DNA from: Hymenobacter sp. GOD-10R
GTDB lineage: Bacteria > Bacteroidota > Bacteroidia > Cytophagales > Hymenobacteraceae
Reading direction: 5' to 3'
NCBI RefSeq assembly: GCF_035609205.1
Contig: NZ_CP141184.1
Location: 4,905,001 to 4,969,000 of the forward strand
Length of the DNA stretch: 64,000 bases
The notes below the pieces were generated by a model. It was given only the letters and a program-made list of their open reading frames with translations. It was not told where the DNA came from and did no database searches. The position numbers were made by a program, and so were the translations under genes. The stretch's first letter is position 1; each line of letters opens with the position of its first letter. Below are positions 32,151 through 40,807 of this stretch, piece by piece.

Positions 32151-33167
32151 ATGGCCGCCCGCATTAGCTACGCCAACAATCCGCAGTTGCCAACTATACG
32201 GCGTAATTATCCCGGCAACAAGCTGTTCGGGCAAGAGTTTGCCAATGGCGAAGAGCTGTACGAACCTAGCTTCAGCACGGTGTTTCGTTGGAAACTTCTG
32301 ACGAAGAACCCACAGGAAGCCGAGAAGAAGGCCGACACCTGGGCACCCACAGTCGTGCCGTGCGCCGATGTTTTCAGCTCCCAAGAAGACATGCTGGTAT
32401 GGCTAGGTCATGCGTGCTTCCTGCTGCGCGTCGGTGGGCGCACGCTCCTCTTCGACCCCGTCCTGTTCGATTCCAATTTTCTGCGGCACCGCCATCCGTT
32501 GCCTTGCCGCCCCGAGGACATTCGCAACATTGACTACCTGGTTCTTAGCCACGGTCACCGCGACCACCTTGATGAGCGCTCCATTAAGCTGCTAGCCCGC
32601 CAAAATCCGCAGATGCAGGCCCTCACGCCTTTGCGTATGGCTCCGCTCTTGCGCGGCATGGCGCGGCAGCTTCCGGTGCAGGAGGCCGGTTGGTGGCAGC
32701 AGTACGACCTAGGTCCGCATGCGCCGTTCGAGATTACGTACCTGCCTGCCTCGCACTGGCACCGCCGCGGCCTCAACGACCTGAACCGGGTGCTTTGGGG
32801 CAGCTTCATGATTCGGACAGCGGATAAGCTCATCTACTTCGCGGGCGACACTTCGTACACCCCTCATTTCGAGCAGATCGAAGAACAGTTTGGCCCTATT
32901 GATATTGCCATCATGCCGATTGGCGCATACAAACCGTCCTTCATGATGCATCTGAGCCACATGGATCCGCACGAAGCAGCCAAGGCCGCCAACGTACTGC
33001 GGGCCGGCCACGTGGTACCTATGCACTACGGCACCTTCGACCTTTCCGATGAGCCCGCCTCTGAGCCTCTTCGGACGCTGGAAGAGGTAGCGCATGGCGG
33101 CATGCTCCGTGGCGACCTGCACGCGCCGGCTGTGGGCGAGGTAATGCATTGGCCTAATTGGGAGTAA
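32151..33167 (+). CDS. MBL-fold metallo-hydrolase (NAPE-PLD-like)
   Basis: The 338-residue protein is a metallo-beta-lactamase-fold enzyme with the motif HGHRDHLDE (HxHxDH, about residues 140-148), preceded by WLGHACFLLRVGGRTLLFDPV, the segment typical of the RomA/NAPE-PLD subfamily that hydrolyses phospholipid phosphodiesters or works as lactonase. Further metal ligands are in ASHWHRRG and FAGDTSY, and the last His is in VVPMHYGTFDLSDEP. The frame starts at 32031, but the upstream 40 residues have no family likeness, so the ATG at 32151 is chosen. It has no signal peptide. Convergent with the xylanase. Confidence 0.9.
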   Translation: MAARISYANNPQLPTIRRNYPGNKLFGQEFANGEELYEPSFSTVFRWKLLTKNPQEAEKKADTWAPTVVPCADVFSSQEDMLVWLGHACFLLRVGGRTLLFDPVLFDSNFLRHRHPLPCRPEDIRNIDYLVLSHGHRDHLDERSIKLLARQNPQMQALTPLRMAPLLRGMARQLPVQEAGWWQQYDLGPHAPFEITYLPASHWHRRGLNDLNRVLWGSFMIRTADKLIYFAGDTSYTPHFEQIEEQFGPIDIAIMPIGAYKPSFMMHLSHMDPHEAAKAANVLRAGHVVPMHYGTFDLSDEPASEPLRTLEEVAHGGMLRGDLHAPAVGEVMHWPNWE

Positions 33168-33186
33168 GAGCTAGCTTATAGAAATG

Positions 33187-33220
33187 AAAAGCCCAGTTAG
33201 CTTCCGCTAACTGGGCTTTT
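33187..33220. terminator. bidirectional terminator between MBL hydrolase and xylanase genes
   Basis: AAAAGCCCAGTTAGC (33187-33201) and GCTAACTGGGCTTTT (33206-33220) are perfect 15-bp arms with a 4-base loop. Confidence 0.93.
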
Positions 33221-33246
33221 TGTACTGGCTCATTCAGTAACTTAGC

Positions 33247-35094
33247 TTACTGCACCACTAGCTTCTTCGACTGTGTACTTTGGCCGTCGGATAGCTCCAC
33301 AATATAAAGGCCTGGCGCCACATTAAGCTTCACGTCTACAGCAGATTGCTTGGCAACTTGCACGGTGTATACCTGCTTACCGCTCAGGTCGAGCACGCGG
33401 ATACGGCTGAGTTTGTCGGTACCTTGCAAAGTGAAGTGGCCGCCAGCAGCTGGGTTTGGGTAGGCGTTAACGGCAAATGACGCTGCGGCTTTGGTACCTA
33501 GCACGGTTTCTTTCACGTAGGCCCGTAGCCACGTCAAGGCGGGCCGCTCGGTTTCATCGGAGTTCACCAGGTATGCGCCCTGCGTGGTGCGCCAGTGCCC
33601 GATGCGGTAGCCCCAAAGCGTTATGCCTTTAATCCCAGGATTCGTCCAGAACAGAGGGAATACGCGCTGGTACTCTTGTAGCTGAATTTGGTCATCTAGT
33701 TGCCCTTGCGCATTGACACCGTCAATATCGAGCTCCGTGATGTAAACAGGAAGCCCTGTTTGCCCGAATGAGTTGATCGTAGTCGTGAGTGTCGAGGCCG
33801 GAGTGCCACGAGTAGAAAATGCGTGACCTTGCACGCCAATGCCGTCAATCAAGCCTCTGCTTTTGAGCAGATTGACAATGACTAGGTAGTTCTGCGCACT
33901 GGTGATTGTGTTTTCCACGCTGTAGTCATTGAGCCATAGCTTAGCTTGTGGGAAATACTGACGGGCGAGTTGGAACGAGGTAATCACCCAATCCCAACCG
34001 GTGGTGCCGCTGCCTCCTAGGGCATTAGCGTAGTTGCCACCATCCCCATTGGTACCCGGCGAGGTAGGCGGAGCATGCAGCGGCTCATTCACCACTTCAA
34101 TGATATCAATGTTTGGGTACCGCTGAGCCACTAACATGTACCATTCCTTGATTTCGGCTAGCTGTTCGGCTGGAGGAAGGCTAGCAATCCAAGTTGGCTG
34201 CTGCGAACCCCAGATGAGCGTGTGCATTTTGAACGGCAAGCCATTATCCTTGGCTAGCTTGTAAGCCGCGTCGAGCTCCGTCCAGTTCATCACGTTCCGG
34301 GTCGATTCTACGGACCCCCACTTACCGGCATTTTCAGGCGTCACCTGGTTCCAGTAAGCGGTAAAGTTGGGCGCCTGCGGGCCGCTATATACACCACCTA
34401 GAAACTTCGACTTACCCGCAGCGATGGGCGGGCCTGTGGGGGTGGGGGGCGGTGTGGGTGGATTAACGGCACCCTGCTGCCCATTATCGAGGTTGTTGAC
34501 GGTGAAGTATAACCCCGTCGTGCCAAATACCACCTTGTCGATATCCAGTCCGTTTTCGCGTCCGCCAATTTGGAAGGTCTGCGTCAGGCTGCCGGCGGGT
34601 ACGACGAAGGTGACGGGTGCCTCACCACCATTAAATTTGGAAAGATTGAGCCACTTCCACACGCCGGTTTGGGCTGCCGTGCCGCCACCGTCAACGGCCA
34701 CGGCGCCGCCAGTGTAGCCCACTCCGTACAAGTTGTTGCAGATGGTCCAATCATCGTTGCTGGTAGGGTCCTTTACGCCGAAGCCATTGCCGTAGTAGAA
34801 GCTGTCGTCGTTGGCGGCGCCCGAGCCTACCCGCACGCGCACATACAAGTCGTAGGAGCCCGGCCCCGGAAACGTGACGGTGTAGCTAGCTACCTTCGTG
34901 GCATTGCCGGGGTTTTGGGTGGCTGCAACATCGGTAGCGGAGGTGATGTACGTCACACCGGCAGCGGTGAGCGTGCTCCAGTCACTGCCAAGCGTACCCG
35001 ATTCCATTTGCTGCGTTACCGGCGCATTCTGGGCGTAGAGGCTCACTGAGGCTACTAGTGACAGGGAAAGTAAACTGAGTTTACGTGTTATCAT
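33247..35094 (-). CDS. secreted GH10 endo-1,4-beta-xylanase with CBM-like N-terminal domain and T9SS sorting domain
   Basis: The 615-residue protein cuts xylan backbones. After a signal peptide (about 1-21) comes a beta-sandwich domain (about 22-195: SYDLYVRVRVGSG, GVWKWLNLSKF, LDIDKVVFG) like a carbohydrate-binding module, then a Pro/Thr linker (NPPTPPPTPTGPP) and a GH10 barrel (about 230-530). The catalytic acid/base is Glu in VVNEPLH (residue 337) and the nucleophile is Glu in ITELDID (residue 454). The end is a type A sorting domain (VNAYPNPAAGG ... APGLYIVELSDG). The enzyme should be released or held on the cell surface by the type IX system. A symporter gene and a palindromic operator-like site lie on its upstream side. 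Confidence 0.96.
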   Translation of the reverse strand: MITRKLSLLSLSLVASVSLYAQNAPVTQQMESGTLGSDWSTLTAAGVTYITSATDVAATQNPGNATKVASYTVTFPGPGSYDLYVRVRVGSGAANDDSFYYGNGFGVKDPTSNDDWTICNNLYGVGYTGGAVAVDGGGTAAQTGVWKWLNLSKFNGGEAPVTFVVPAGSLTQTFQIGGRENGLDIDKVVFGTTGLYFTVNNLDNGQQGAVNPPTPPPTPTGPPIAAGKSKFLGGVYSGPQAPNFTAYWNQVTPENAGKWGSVESTRNVMNWTELDAAYKLAKDNGLPFKMHTLIWGSQQPTWIASLPPAEQLAEIKEWYMLVAQRYPNIDIIEVVNEPLHAPPTSPGTNGDGGNYANALGGSGTTGWDWVITSFQLARQYFPQAKLWLNDYSVENTITSAQNYLVIVNLLKSRGLIDGIGVQGHAFSTRGTPASTLTTTINSFGQTGLPVYITELDIDGVNAQGQLDDQIQLQEYQRVFPLFWTNPGIKGITLWGYRIGHWRTTQGAYLVNSDETERPALTWLRAYVKETVLGTKAAASFAVNAYPNPAAGGHFTLQGTDKLSRIRVLDLSGKQVYTVQVAKQSAVDVKLNVAPGLYIVELSDGQSTQSKKLVVQ

Positions 35095-35291
35095 ACTCTT
35101 TTATTAGGGTGTTTGGGTTAGGATGGATTCTTTGTATCAGGAGGCACTCAGGTGCTGAGAAGAGCTAGCCCTTCATAGGTAAGCCAAAACTCGATCGAAT
35201 AATCGTGTGCCCGGCGGCATCAGCCCCGTTATCCTCCAGAGTAGCAGGACTTAATGGCTATGCCCCGGTCGGCTTATTCAGATCTGCTAGC
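35095..35291. other. 197-bp interval before the xylanase
   Basis: It holds the presumed promoter or leader of the xylanase. Read on the minus strand there are no clear TAnnTTTG boxes; the interval is GC-rich in the middle and contains CTAG words. Confidence 0.4.
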
Positions 35292-35483
35292 TCAGCTGGC
35301 AGCGTTGGCAACGAGATACCTAGCTATCAGCGCATCTACTGATCCTAAGTGATCTGTAGCACTGGTGGGCGATGATGGAGCGACTGGTACTTGGGCGTGA
35401 ACGCCTGTTGCTAGCAGAACAGCCAGTGCGAATGCCAGCAGCGTAAGGATGCGACCAATGAAAGAGTAAAGCTTTGTCTTCAT
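35292..35483 (-). CDS. 63-residue secreted peptide of unknown function (small gene or remnant)
   Basis: The frame starts with a plausible signal peptide (MKTKLYSFIGRILTLLAFAL, cleaved near HAQ at about 31), leaving about 32 residues that are Ala/Ser/Pro-rich (PVAPSSPTSATDHLGS) and have no Cys. It lies upstream of the xylanase on the same strand, separated by 197 bp, and starts 11-30 bp after a GGAGG-like stretch read on the minus strand. It may be a real small exported protein or the surviving leader of a decayed secreted enzyme. I see no continuation in other frames. Confidence 0.4.
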   Translation of the reverse strand: MKTKLYSFIGRILTLLAFALAVLLATGVHAQVPVAPSSPTSATDHLGSVDALIARYLVANAAS

Positions 35484-35602
35484 AAGTAAGGGTAGGTTGA
35501 AATGGAGGTTAATCGATCAGGCAGGCTATAGTAGAAACAGGAGCAAAGTAGAGCAGAAGGCGATGTCGCGACCTGTTTAGATGAATAAGCCAGAAGTACC
35601 GC

Positions 35603-35610
35603 AAACGTTT
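35603..35610. promoter_or_regulatory. LacI-type operator core AAACGTTT
   Basis: AAACGTTT within CCGCAAACGTTTCAGA matches the symmetrical core of LacI/PurR-type operators. Outer bases are not symmetrical. Weak on its own. Confidence 0.25.
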
Positions 35611-35764
35611 CAGAAAGAATAATGCAATTGGCTTTATGTACTACTTTTCACTACGTATTATGCTCAAAAGGTGGCAAATAGCTCCTACGCATTTCTAATC
35701 GTTGAAGATAATGGCTCGGCAAGACCAACCTAGGAGTTACAAGAATCAGTAGAAAATGAAAGGA

Positions 35765-35792
35765 TCACAATCGTTTCCGGAAACGATTGTGA
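35765..35792. promoter_or_regulatory. perfect 28-bp palindrome, operator-like
   Basis: Two 14-bp halves, TCACAATCGTTTCC and GGAAACGATTGTGA, meet without a spacer. A hairpin with no loop is unlikely to be a terminator, and the length and symmetry suit a dimeric repressor or activator site. It lies 206 bp before the symporter start. Confidence 0.65.
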
Positions 35793-35998
35793 GACAAGTA
35801 ATAAGCGTCCTCAATTAGAGCGGAGTGGCCCTACATTTTACCTGAATTTACTTTTGCGGTCCACCCTTATAGCTAAATATTATTAGAATAGGCCAATTTT
35901 TAGCAAGCCCTGAGTCGCTTGTACAACCTAGCTTCGTAGCCATGATCTGATCCGGTTGTGGCAGCTTACTATATCTTTACGCTTATTTCCTTGTCTGC

Positions 35999-37483
35999 AT
36001 GTCTCCTACTCTGGTCCTCAGCCTGATTGCCGGCTACTTCACCGTTCTGATTATCATTTCCTTGCTCACCTCTCGCAAGGCAACGAGTGAGAGCTTCTTT
36101 ATTGCAAACCGCAACGCGCCGTGGTACATGGTAGCCTTTGCCATGATCGGCACGTCGCTCTCGGGTGTTACATTCATTTCGGTACCGGGCATGGTAATGG
36201 GGCAAGCGTGGAGCTACATGGCTGTGGTGTTTGGCTATATCGTTGGCTACTTGGTGATCGGAACGGTACTCATGCCGCTCTATTACCGGCTTCAACTCGT
36301 CTCGATTTACACCTACTTAGAGCAGCGGTTCGGTTTCTGGAGCTACAAGACGGGCGCCTTCTTCTTCCTGTTGTCGCGGGCTATTGGGGCGGCGTTCCGC
36401 TTGTTTCTGGTGGCTGGTGTGCTCCAATTCGCGGTATTCGACGCTATGGGCGTGCCTTTCGCCGTCACCGTCTCGGTTAGCATCCTGCTTATTTATCTCT
36501 ACACCTTCCGCGGCGGCCTCAAGACCATTCTGTGGACGGATGCCTTCCAAACCTTCGCGATGCTCTTGTGCGTGGGCGTGAGCATCTACCTGATTTCCTC
36601 AGAGTTGAACCTAGGTTTCAAGCAGATGGTACAGGCTGTGCGCGACAGTGACATGTCACGCATTTACTTCTCCGACCTAAAAGACGACAAATACTTCTGG
36701 AAGCAGTTTGCCTCCGGCGCCTTCATCACGATTGTCATGACGGGTCTCGATCAGGACTTGATGCAGAAGAATCTGAGCTGCCGCAACTTGCAGGAGGCGC
36801 AGAAAAACATGTTCTGGTTCACCATTTCCATTGTGGTTGTCAACGTGTTTTTCTTGTCACTAGGCATATTGCTCTACAAGTTTGCCGCCGCAAAAGGCAT
36901 TCAACTGCCTACCAACCCAGCAACTGGCAAAATTATCGGCGACAACGTGTTTCCGCTGCTAGCCACCGAGCACTTCACGCTGTTCGCGGGTATCGTGTTT
37001 ATCCTAGGCATCATTGCCGTCACCTACGCTTCGGCTGATTCGGCCCTTACGGCCCTCACGACTTCTTTCTGCGTCGATTTTCTGGACATCAAGCGCTTTC
37101 CGGAACAGCAGCAGGCCCGCTACCGCAAGCTAGCCCACCTAGCTTTTTCCATTCTTCTCATCCTGATCATCCTGATCTTCAAAGCCATTAATGACCAAAG
37201 TGTTATTACGGCCGTGTTCAAAGCGGCGGGCTACACCTACGGCCCATTGCTTGGCTTGTACTCGTTTGGGCTGTTTTCGCGCCGGGCCCTTCAGGATAAA
37301 CTCGTCCCTTACATTTGCCTGGCTTGCCCGATCCTGACGTTTATCATCAATGCCAATTCCAAAGCGTGGTTCGGCGGCTACGAGTTTGGCTTCGAGATAT
37401 TGATAGTCAACGGCTTAATGACTTTTTTGGGCCTCTTAGCAATTTCACGACCAGCCCCACTTCCGGTGAACTCTGCTCGCTAG
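35999..37483 (+). CDS. sodium:solute symporter (SSS family)
   Basis: The 494-residue protein has about 13 hydrophobic helices and the SSS pattern: LIAGYFTVLIIISLLTSRK in helix 1, then ANRNAPWYMVAFAMIGTSLSGVTFISVPG (the unwound helix with Na+ and substrate contacts), and the later TYASADSALTALTTSF with Ser/Thr that build the Na2 site. It imports a solute with Na+. The substrate is unknown. Its divergence from the xylanase across a shared regulatory interval makes a sugar or sugar acid from xylan breakdown a reasonable guess, not more. Confidence 0.92.
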   Translation: MSPTLVLSLIAGYFTVLIIISLLTSRKATSESFFIANRNAPWYMVAFAMIGTSLSGVTFISVPGMVMGQAWSYMAVVFGYIVGYLVIGTVLMPLYYRLQLVSIYTYLEQRFGFWSYKTGAFFFLLSRAIGAAFRLFLVAGVLQFAVFDAMGVPFAVTVSVSILLIYLYTFRGGLKTILWTDAFQTFAMLLCVGVSIYLISSELNLGFKQMVQAVRDSDMSRIYFSDLKDDKYFWKQFASGAFITIVMTGLDQDLMQKNLSCRNLQEAQKNMFWFTISIVVVNVFFLSLGILLYKFAAAKGIQLPTNPATGKIIGDNVFPLLATEHFTLFAGIVFILGIIAVTYASADSALTALTTSFCVDFLDIKRFPEQQQARYRKLAHLAFSILLILIILIFKAINDQSVITAVFKAAGYTYGPLLGLYSFGLFSRRALQDKLVPYICLACPILTFIINANSKAWFGGYEFGFEILIVNGLMTFLGLLAISRPAPLPVNSAR

Positions 37484-37526
37484 CAGTTGTTTAGGAAGAG
37501 TATCTGGTGCGCCTTCTATCGTCGGT

Positions 37527-37558
37527 AGCGCGGAAGCCTTTCGCGCTGCTTTTTTATT
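37527..37558 (+). terminator. probable terminator after the symporter
   Basis: AGCGCG (37527-37532) pairs with CGCGCT (37542-37547), followed by GCTTTTTTATT. It ends just 5 bp before the next ATG, so the next gene's promoter must lie inside or before it. Confidence 0.55.
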
Positions 37559-37562
37559 CTCC

Positions 37563-38048
37563 ATGAAACATCTTTTCTTCATCTTGTTGCTCGTAGGTTT
37601 GGGGGTTTCGGCGCAGGCCCAAACCGCTACCTCACCCGCGAAGCAGCCGATTGTGTTGCAGGCTGACCACATGCAAGCCCAGCAAAATCCAGCCGCGAAC
37701 CGGCCCGACGTAGCTCCGCAGTTTCCGGGCGGGCAGCCAGCGTTGAATAAATTTTTTCAGCAACAAGTGAAGTATCCGGAGGCTGCCCGCGTCAACCAAA
37801 TTACCGGCAACGTCATGGTTACGGGTATAATCGAAACAGATGGAGACTTGACCACCTTGGCTGTAGCCAGAGGCCTTAGTCCGGAATGTGATGCTGAAGC
37901 CCTGCGCGTACTAAGGATGATGCCGCCGTGGAGAGCGGCTACCCGGAAAGGCGAGCAAATACCCGTGCAGATCCAGCTAGCGGTTCCGTTTGGCAACTCG
38001 GCAGTTCTGGAAGTGGAGCAGCCGCAAGGCAAAGTAAAGTTTGAATAA
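37563..38048 (+). CDS. exported TonB C-terminal-domain protein
   Basis: The 161-residue protein has a cleavable-looking signal peptide (about 1-20, ending AQAQ) and then a TonB C-terminal domain (about 65-155): YPEAARVNQITGNVMVTGIIETDGDL, then ALRVLRMMPPWRAATRKGEQIPVQIQLAVPF. True TonB keeps an uncleaved membrane anchor and a Pro-rich spanner, neither of which is seen here. In Bacteroidota many such soluble, exported TonB-domain proteins occur, with no known role; energy coupling is doubtful. Confidence 0.82.
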   Translation: MKHLFFILLLVGLGVSAQAQTATSPAKQPIVLQADHMQAQQNPAANRPDVAPQFPGGQPALNKFFQQQVKYPEAARVNQITGNVMVTGIIETDGDLTTLAVARGLSPECDAEALRVLRMMPPWRAATRKGEQIPVQIQLAVPFGNSAVLEVEQPQGKVKFE

Positions 38049-38167
38049 TCTTTTGATAGAACGTAGAAGTAAGAGCCTAGAACCTAGATCGTCAGTCAGC
38101 ATGTGCTTACTACTTTGTCAATGGCTTTTAGCTCAGCTCTATCTTCTAAGCTCTGATTTCTATACAA

Positions 38168-40000
38168 ATGGCTAGAAGTGGATTAAACACCAGCGGCGAG
38201 CCCGGCTCGGACGCGCCAAAGGTGAAACTAACCAAGGAAACGTTTCAGCGCGGCCTGCGGATATTCCGCTACGTGCTGCCTTACCGCACCAAATTTATCA
38301 TTGGCATGGTGCTGTTGGCCCTAAGCAGCGCCACCGTCATGGCTTTTCCCTGGATCATCGGCAAGCTTACCGACTCGGCTAACGGCAAGCCGTTTGTGCT
38401 GCCGAGTGGCCTTACCGTCGGCATCAATCAGATTGCCATTGGGCTGTTTGTCGTCATCTTAATGCAGGGCATCTTTTCGTTCGGCCGAATCTGGTTTTTC
38501 ACCCAGGTTAGCGAGTTTACGGTGCGCGATATTCGGCAGGCCATGTACCAGAAGTTCGTGACCCTGCCCATCCCCTACTTCGAGAAGAACCGTGTGGGTG
38601 CTATCACCTCCCGCATCACGTCGGATGTGGGCATGATCCAGGATTCGTTTTCGCTGACCCTGGCTGAGCTGTTTCGCCAAATTATGACGCTTGTGGTGGG
38701 CATCATCTTTATCATGATGGTGTCGGTGAAGCTCTCGTTATTTATGCTGCTCACCTTCCCCCCGATTGTGGTGCTCGCCATTGTCTTTGGTCGGAAAATC
38801 CGGGTGCTCGCTAAAGCCACCCAGGATGAGCTAGCTAAGACGAACGTGATTGTGGAAGAGACCTTGCAGGGCATCAACACGGTGAAGGCTTTTACGAATG
38901 AGCTATTCGAGACGAGCCGCTATACCTCTTCGCTCTCGCGCACGGTACAGGCGGCGCTGAAGAGTAATTTGTACCGTGGTGGCTTCGTATCGTTCGTTAT
39001 CATCGGATTGTTTGGCGGCATCATCCTGGTGTTGTGGCGGGCTGCATCGCTAGTTGCCGCCGGCCAAATGACTATTGGCGACCTGACCTCCTTTGCGCTG
39101 TACACGATTTTCATCGGCGCTTCCGTGGGAGGTTTGGGCGAGTTGTACGGGAAAGTACAGAGCACCCTAGGTGCTTCGGAGCGCATCCTAGAAATTCTGG
39201 AAGAAGAGAGCGAGCCAACTCACCAGAAGCGTTTGGCTGGTACAGCACCACTGCACGTGCGCGGCGACATCAACTACGAGCACGTGGCCTTCAGCTACCC
39301 CACGCGCCCCGACCTAGCCGTGCTTAAAGACATCAACTTCGACATTCAGGCCGGGGAGAAAATAGCGCTGGTAGGGCCAAGCGGTGCTGGCAAAAGCACT
39401 ATTGTGCAGCTTCTCATGCAGTTCTACCCACTGAGTGGCGGCCGCATTGTAGTTGATGGGCACGATATTCAACAGTTTGACCTGACGGAGCTACGCAGCC
39501 ACATCGGCATTGTACCCCAGGAAACGCTGCTTTTCGGCGGCACCATCCGCGAGAACATTGCCTATGGTAAGACGGACGCAACCGATGCTGAAATCCAACT
39601 GGCTGCCCGCAAAGCCAATGCTTGGCAGTTCATTCAGAGCTTCCCCGAGGGTCTTGATACAATAGTGGGCGAGCGGGGCATCAAGCTCTCTGGCGGTCAG
39701 CGCCAGCGCGTTGCCATTGCGCGCGCCATTCTGAAAGACCCAGCCATCCTCATCCTCGACGAGGCCACTTCATCGCTCGACTCTGAATCGGAGAAGCTGG
39801 TGCAGGGCGCGATGGATGAGCTGATGAAGGACCGAACGAGCATCATCATTGCTCACCGTCTCAGCACCATCCGAAAGGTGGATAAGATCTTGGTTATCGA
39901 TGGTGGTCGTATTGTAGAGCAAGGCACTCACGAAGAGCTAGCCGATAATGAGAACGGATTATATGCGAATCTGCTGAAGCTGCAATTTGAGCTGACCTAG
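38168..40000 (+). CDS. MsbA-like ABC transporter, fused permease and ATPase
   Basis: The 610-residue half-transporter has a six-helix membrane domain (about 30-340) and a nucleotide-binding domain (about 365-605). Walker A GPSGAGKS is at about residue 403, the Q-loop is VPQETLLFGGT, the signature LSGGQRQR is at about 507, Walker B with AILILDEATSSLDSES is at about 526, and the H-loop is IIAHRLS. A homodimer would export lipids, lipid A precursors, peptides or drugs. The substrate cannot be told. It is monocistronic, with a hairpin terminator downstream. Confidence 0.94.
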   Translation: MARSGLNTSGEPGSDAPKVKLTKETFQRGLRIFRYVLPYRTKFIIGMVLLALSSATVMAFPWIIGKLTDSANGKPFVLPSGLTVGINQIAIGLFVVILMQGIFSFGRIWFFTQVSEFTVRDIRQAMYQKFVTLPIPYFEKNRVGAITSRITSDVGMIQDSFSLTLAELFRQIMTLVVGIIFIMMVSVKLSLFMLLTFPPIVVLAIVFGRKIRVLAKATQDELAKTNVIVEETLQGINTVKAFTNELFETSRYTSSLSRTVQAALKSNLYRGGFVSFVIIGLFGGIILVLWRAASLVAAGQMTIGDLTSFALYTIFIGASVGGLGELYGKVQSTLGASERILEILEEESEPTHQKRLAGTAPLHVRGDINYEHVAFSYPTRPDLAVLKDINFDIQAGEKIALVGPSGAGKSTIVQLLMQFYPLSGGRIVVDGHDIQQFDLTELRSHIGIVPQETLLFGGTIRENIAYGKTDATDAEIQLAARKANAWQFIQSFPEGLDTIVGERGIKLSGGQRQRVAIARAILKDPAILILDEATSSLDSESEKLVQGAMDELMKDRTSIIIAHRLSTIRKVDKILVIDGGRIVEQGTHEELADNENGLYANLLKLQFELT

Positions 40001-40026
40001 GTAGATTTTTCTGAGTAGAAGAACAC

Positions 40027-40055
40027 AAGGCGGAGCAGTGCTTCGCCTTTCTTTT
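40027..40055 (+). terminator. intrinsic terminator after the ABC exporter
   Basis: AAGGCGGAGCA (40027-40037) pairs with TGCTTCGCCTT (40039-40049, one G-U), followed by TCTTTTT. Confidence 0.8.
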
Positions 40056-40093
40056 TATACATTAACGTAGTCCTATTCTTCAGCTGATCTTGC

Positions 40094-40720
40094 ATGATGG
40101 CAACTACCTTATTCTACGCAAAGCGCCACCATCGTTCTCCTATAGCTTACCCCGATCTAGGTCCGTGGGCCGGTATATTACTACTTCTGTGTGCTGTGTT
40201 TATGGCGGCAGCTAAGTTTGAACATGCAGCGCCTTACGTTCGACTTCCGATGTTATCAGCCGGCTATATAAGCTGCATGCCAGAACACCATACTTTGATA
40301 ATTCATGTGGATGCAAAAAATAGGTTTTATCTCAGTATTGATGACGAGCCACTGCAAACAGCTATTATACAGAAAGTAGCTCAACATCACCATATCCATT
40401 TTACAACTAAGCAACTACAAGCGCTACACAAGATGCCGTTCGTCAGCCAAGATATTCAGCACCTGCCAGCGTGGCTAGCTGCATCAAAAATGGAGCGGCA
40501 ACACTTCCCCCAAGGCATTCCAACTATGTCCGCAAATGACCAGCTATCAGAATACCTTACTACTGCTGTTGCCGAATATAAAGTGTTGTATGGCAAGCCT
40601 ATCTTCTTTGCACTTCGGGCTGATGAGCGTCTATCTATTGACCAAATAAAGAAGGTGACGATGCTTTTGCAAAAACACGGTGTTCACTATTTGAACCTGA
40701 TTGTCAATCAACCGCACTAA
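40094..40720 (+). CDS. ExbD-like protein without an ExbB partner
   Basis: The 208-residue protein has one N-terminal membrane helix (about 26-44: WAGILLLLCAVFMAAAK) followed by a soluble domain with the ExbD periplasmic rhythm: LIIHVDAKNRFYLSIDDEPL, and at the end FFALRADERLSIDQIKKVTMLLQKHGVHYLNLIV. ExbD forms the proton channel of Ton, Tol and related motors with ExbB. The conserved channel Asp expected in the membrane helix is not evident: the helix holds Glu-43 and Ala/Cys instead. No exbB or tonB neighbour is present. It may be a degenerate or repurposed copy. Confidence 0.68.
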   Translation: MMATTLFYAKRHHRSPIAYPDLGPWAGILLLLCAVFMAAAKFEHAAPYVRLPMLSAGYISCMPEHHTLIIHVDAKNRFYLSIDDEPLQTAIIQKVAQHHHIHFTTKQLQALHKMPFVSQDIQHLPAWLAASKMERQHFPQGIPTMSANDQLSEYLTTAVAEYKVLYGKPIFFALRADERLSIDQIKKVTMLLQKHGVHYLNLIVNQPH

Positions 40721-40759
40721 CATACCATTGCCAAGAAGCTAATTAGCTTCAGGCTAAAG

Positions 40760-40767
40760 TATCTTTG
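40760..40767 (+). promoter_or_regulatory. -7 box TATCTTTG for the YcxB-like gene
   Basis: TATCTTTG fits TAnnTTTG. It is 40 bp before the TTG at 40808 and 82 bp before the ATG at 40850. Confidence 0.5.
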
Positions 40768-40807
40768 CGAGCAGCACTGAGCAAAACGAGCCCTAAACCT
40801 ATTCCTA

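Larger units (their letters stand above)
35484..35998. other. 515-bp divergent regulatory interval between xylanase side and symporter
   Basis: No gene is supported. It contains the 28-bp palindrome at 35765-35792 and an AAACGTTT site at 35603-35610. It separates the minus-strand small ORF and xylanase from the plus-strand symporter, so regulators bound here could control both. Confidence 0.6.

Noticed and set aside
38049..38167. Apparent imperfect symmetry of TAGAAGTAAGAGCC-type words
   Set aside because: Arms do not align over more than about 8 bases; not a supported repeat.
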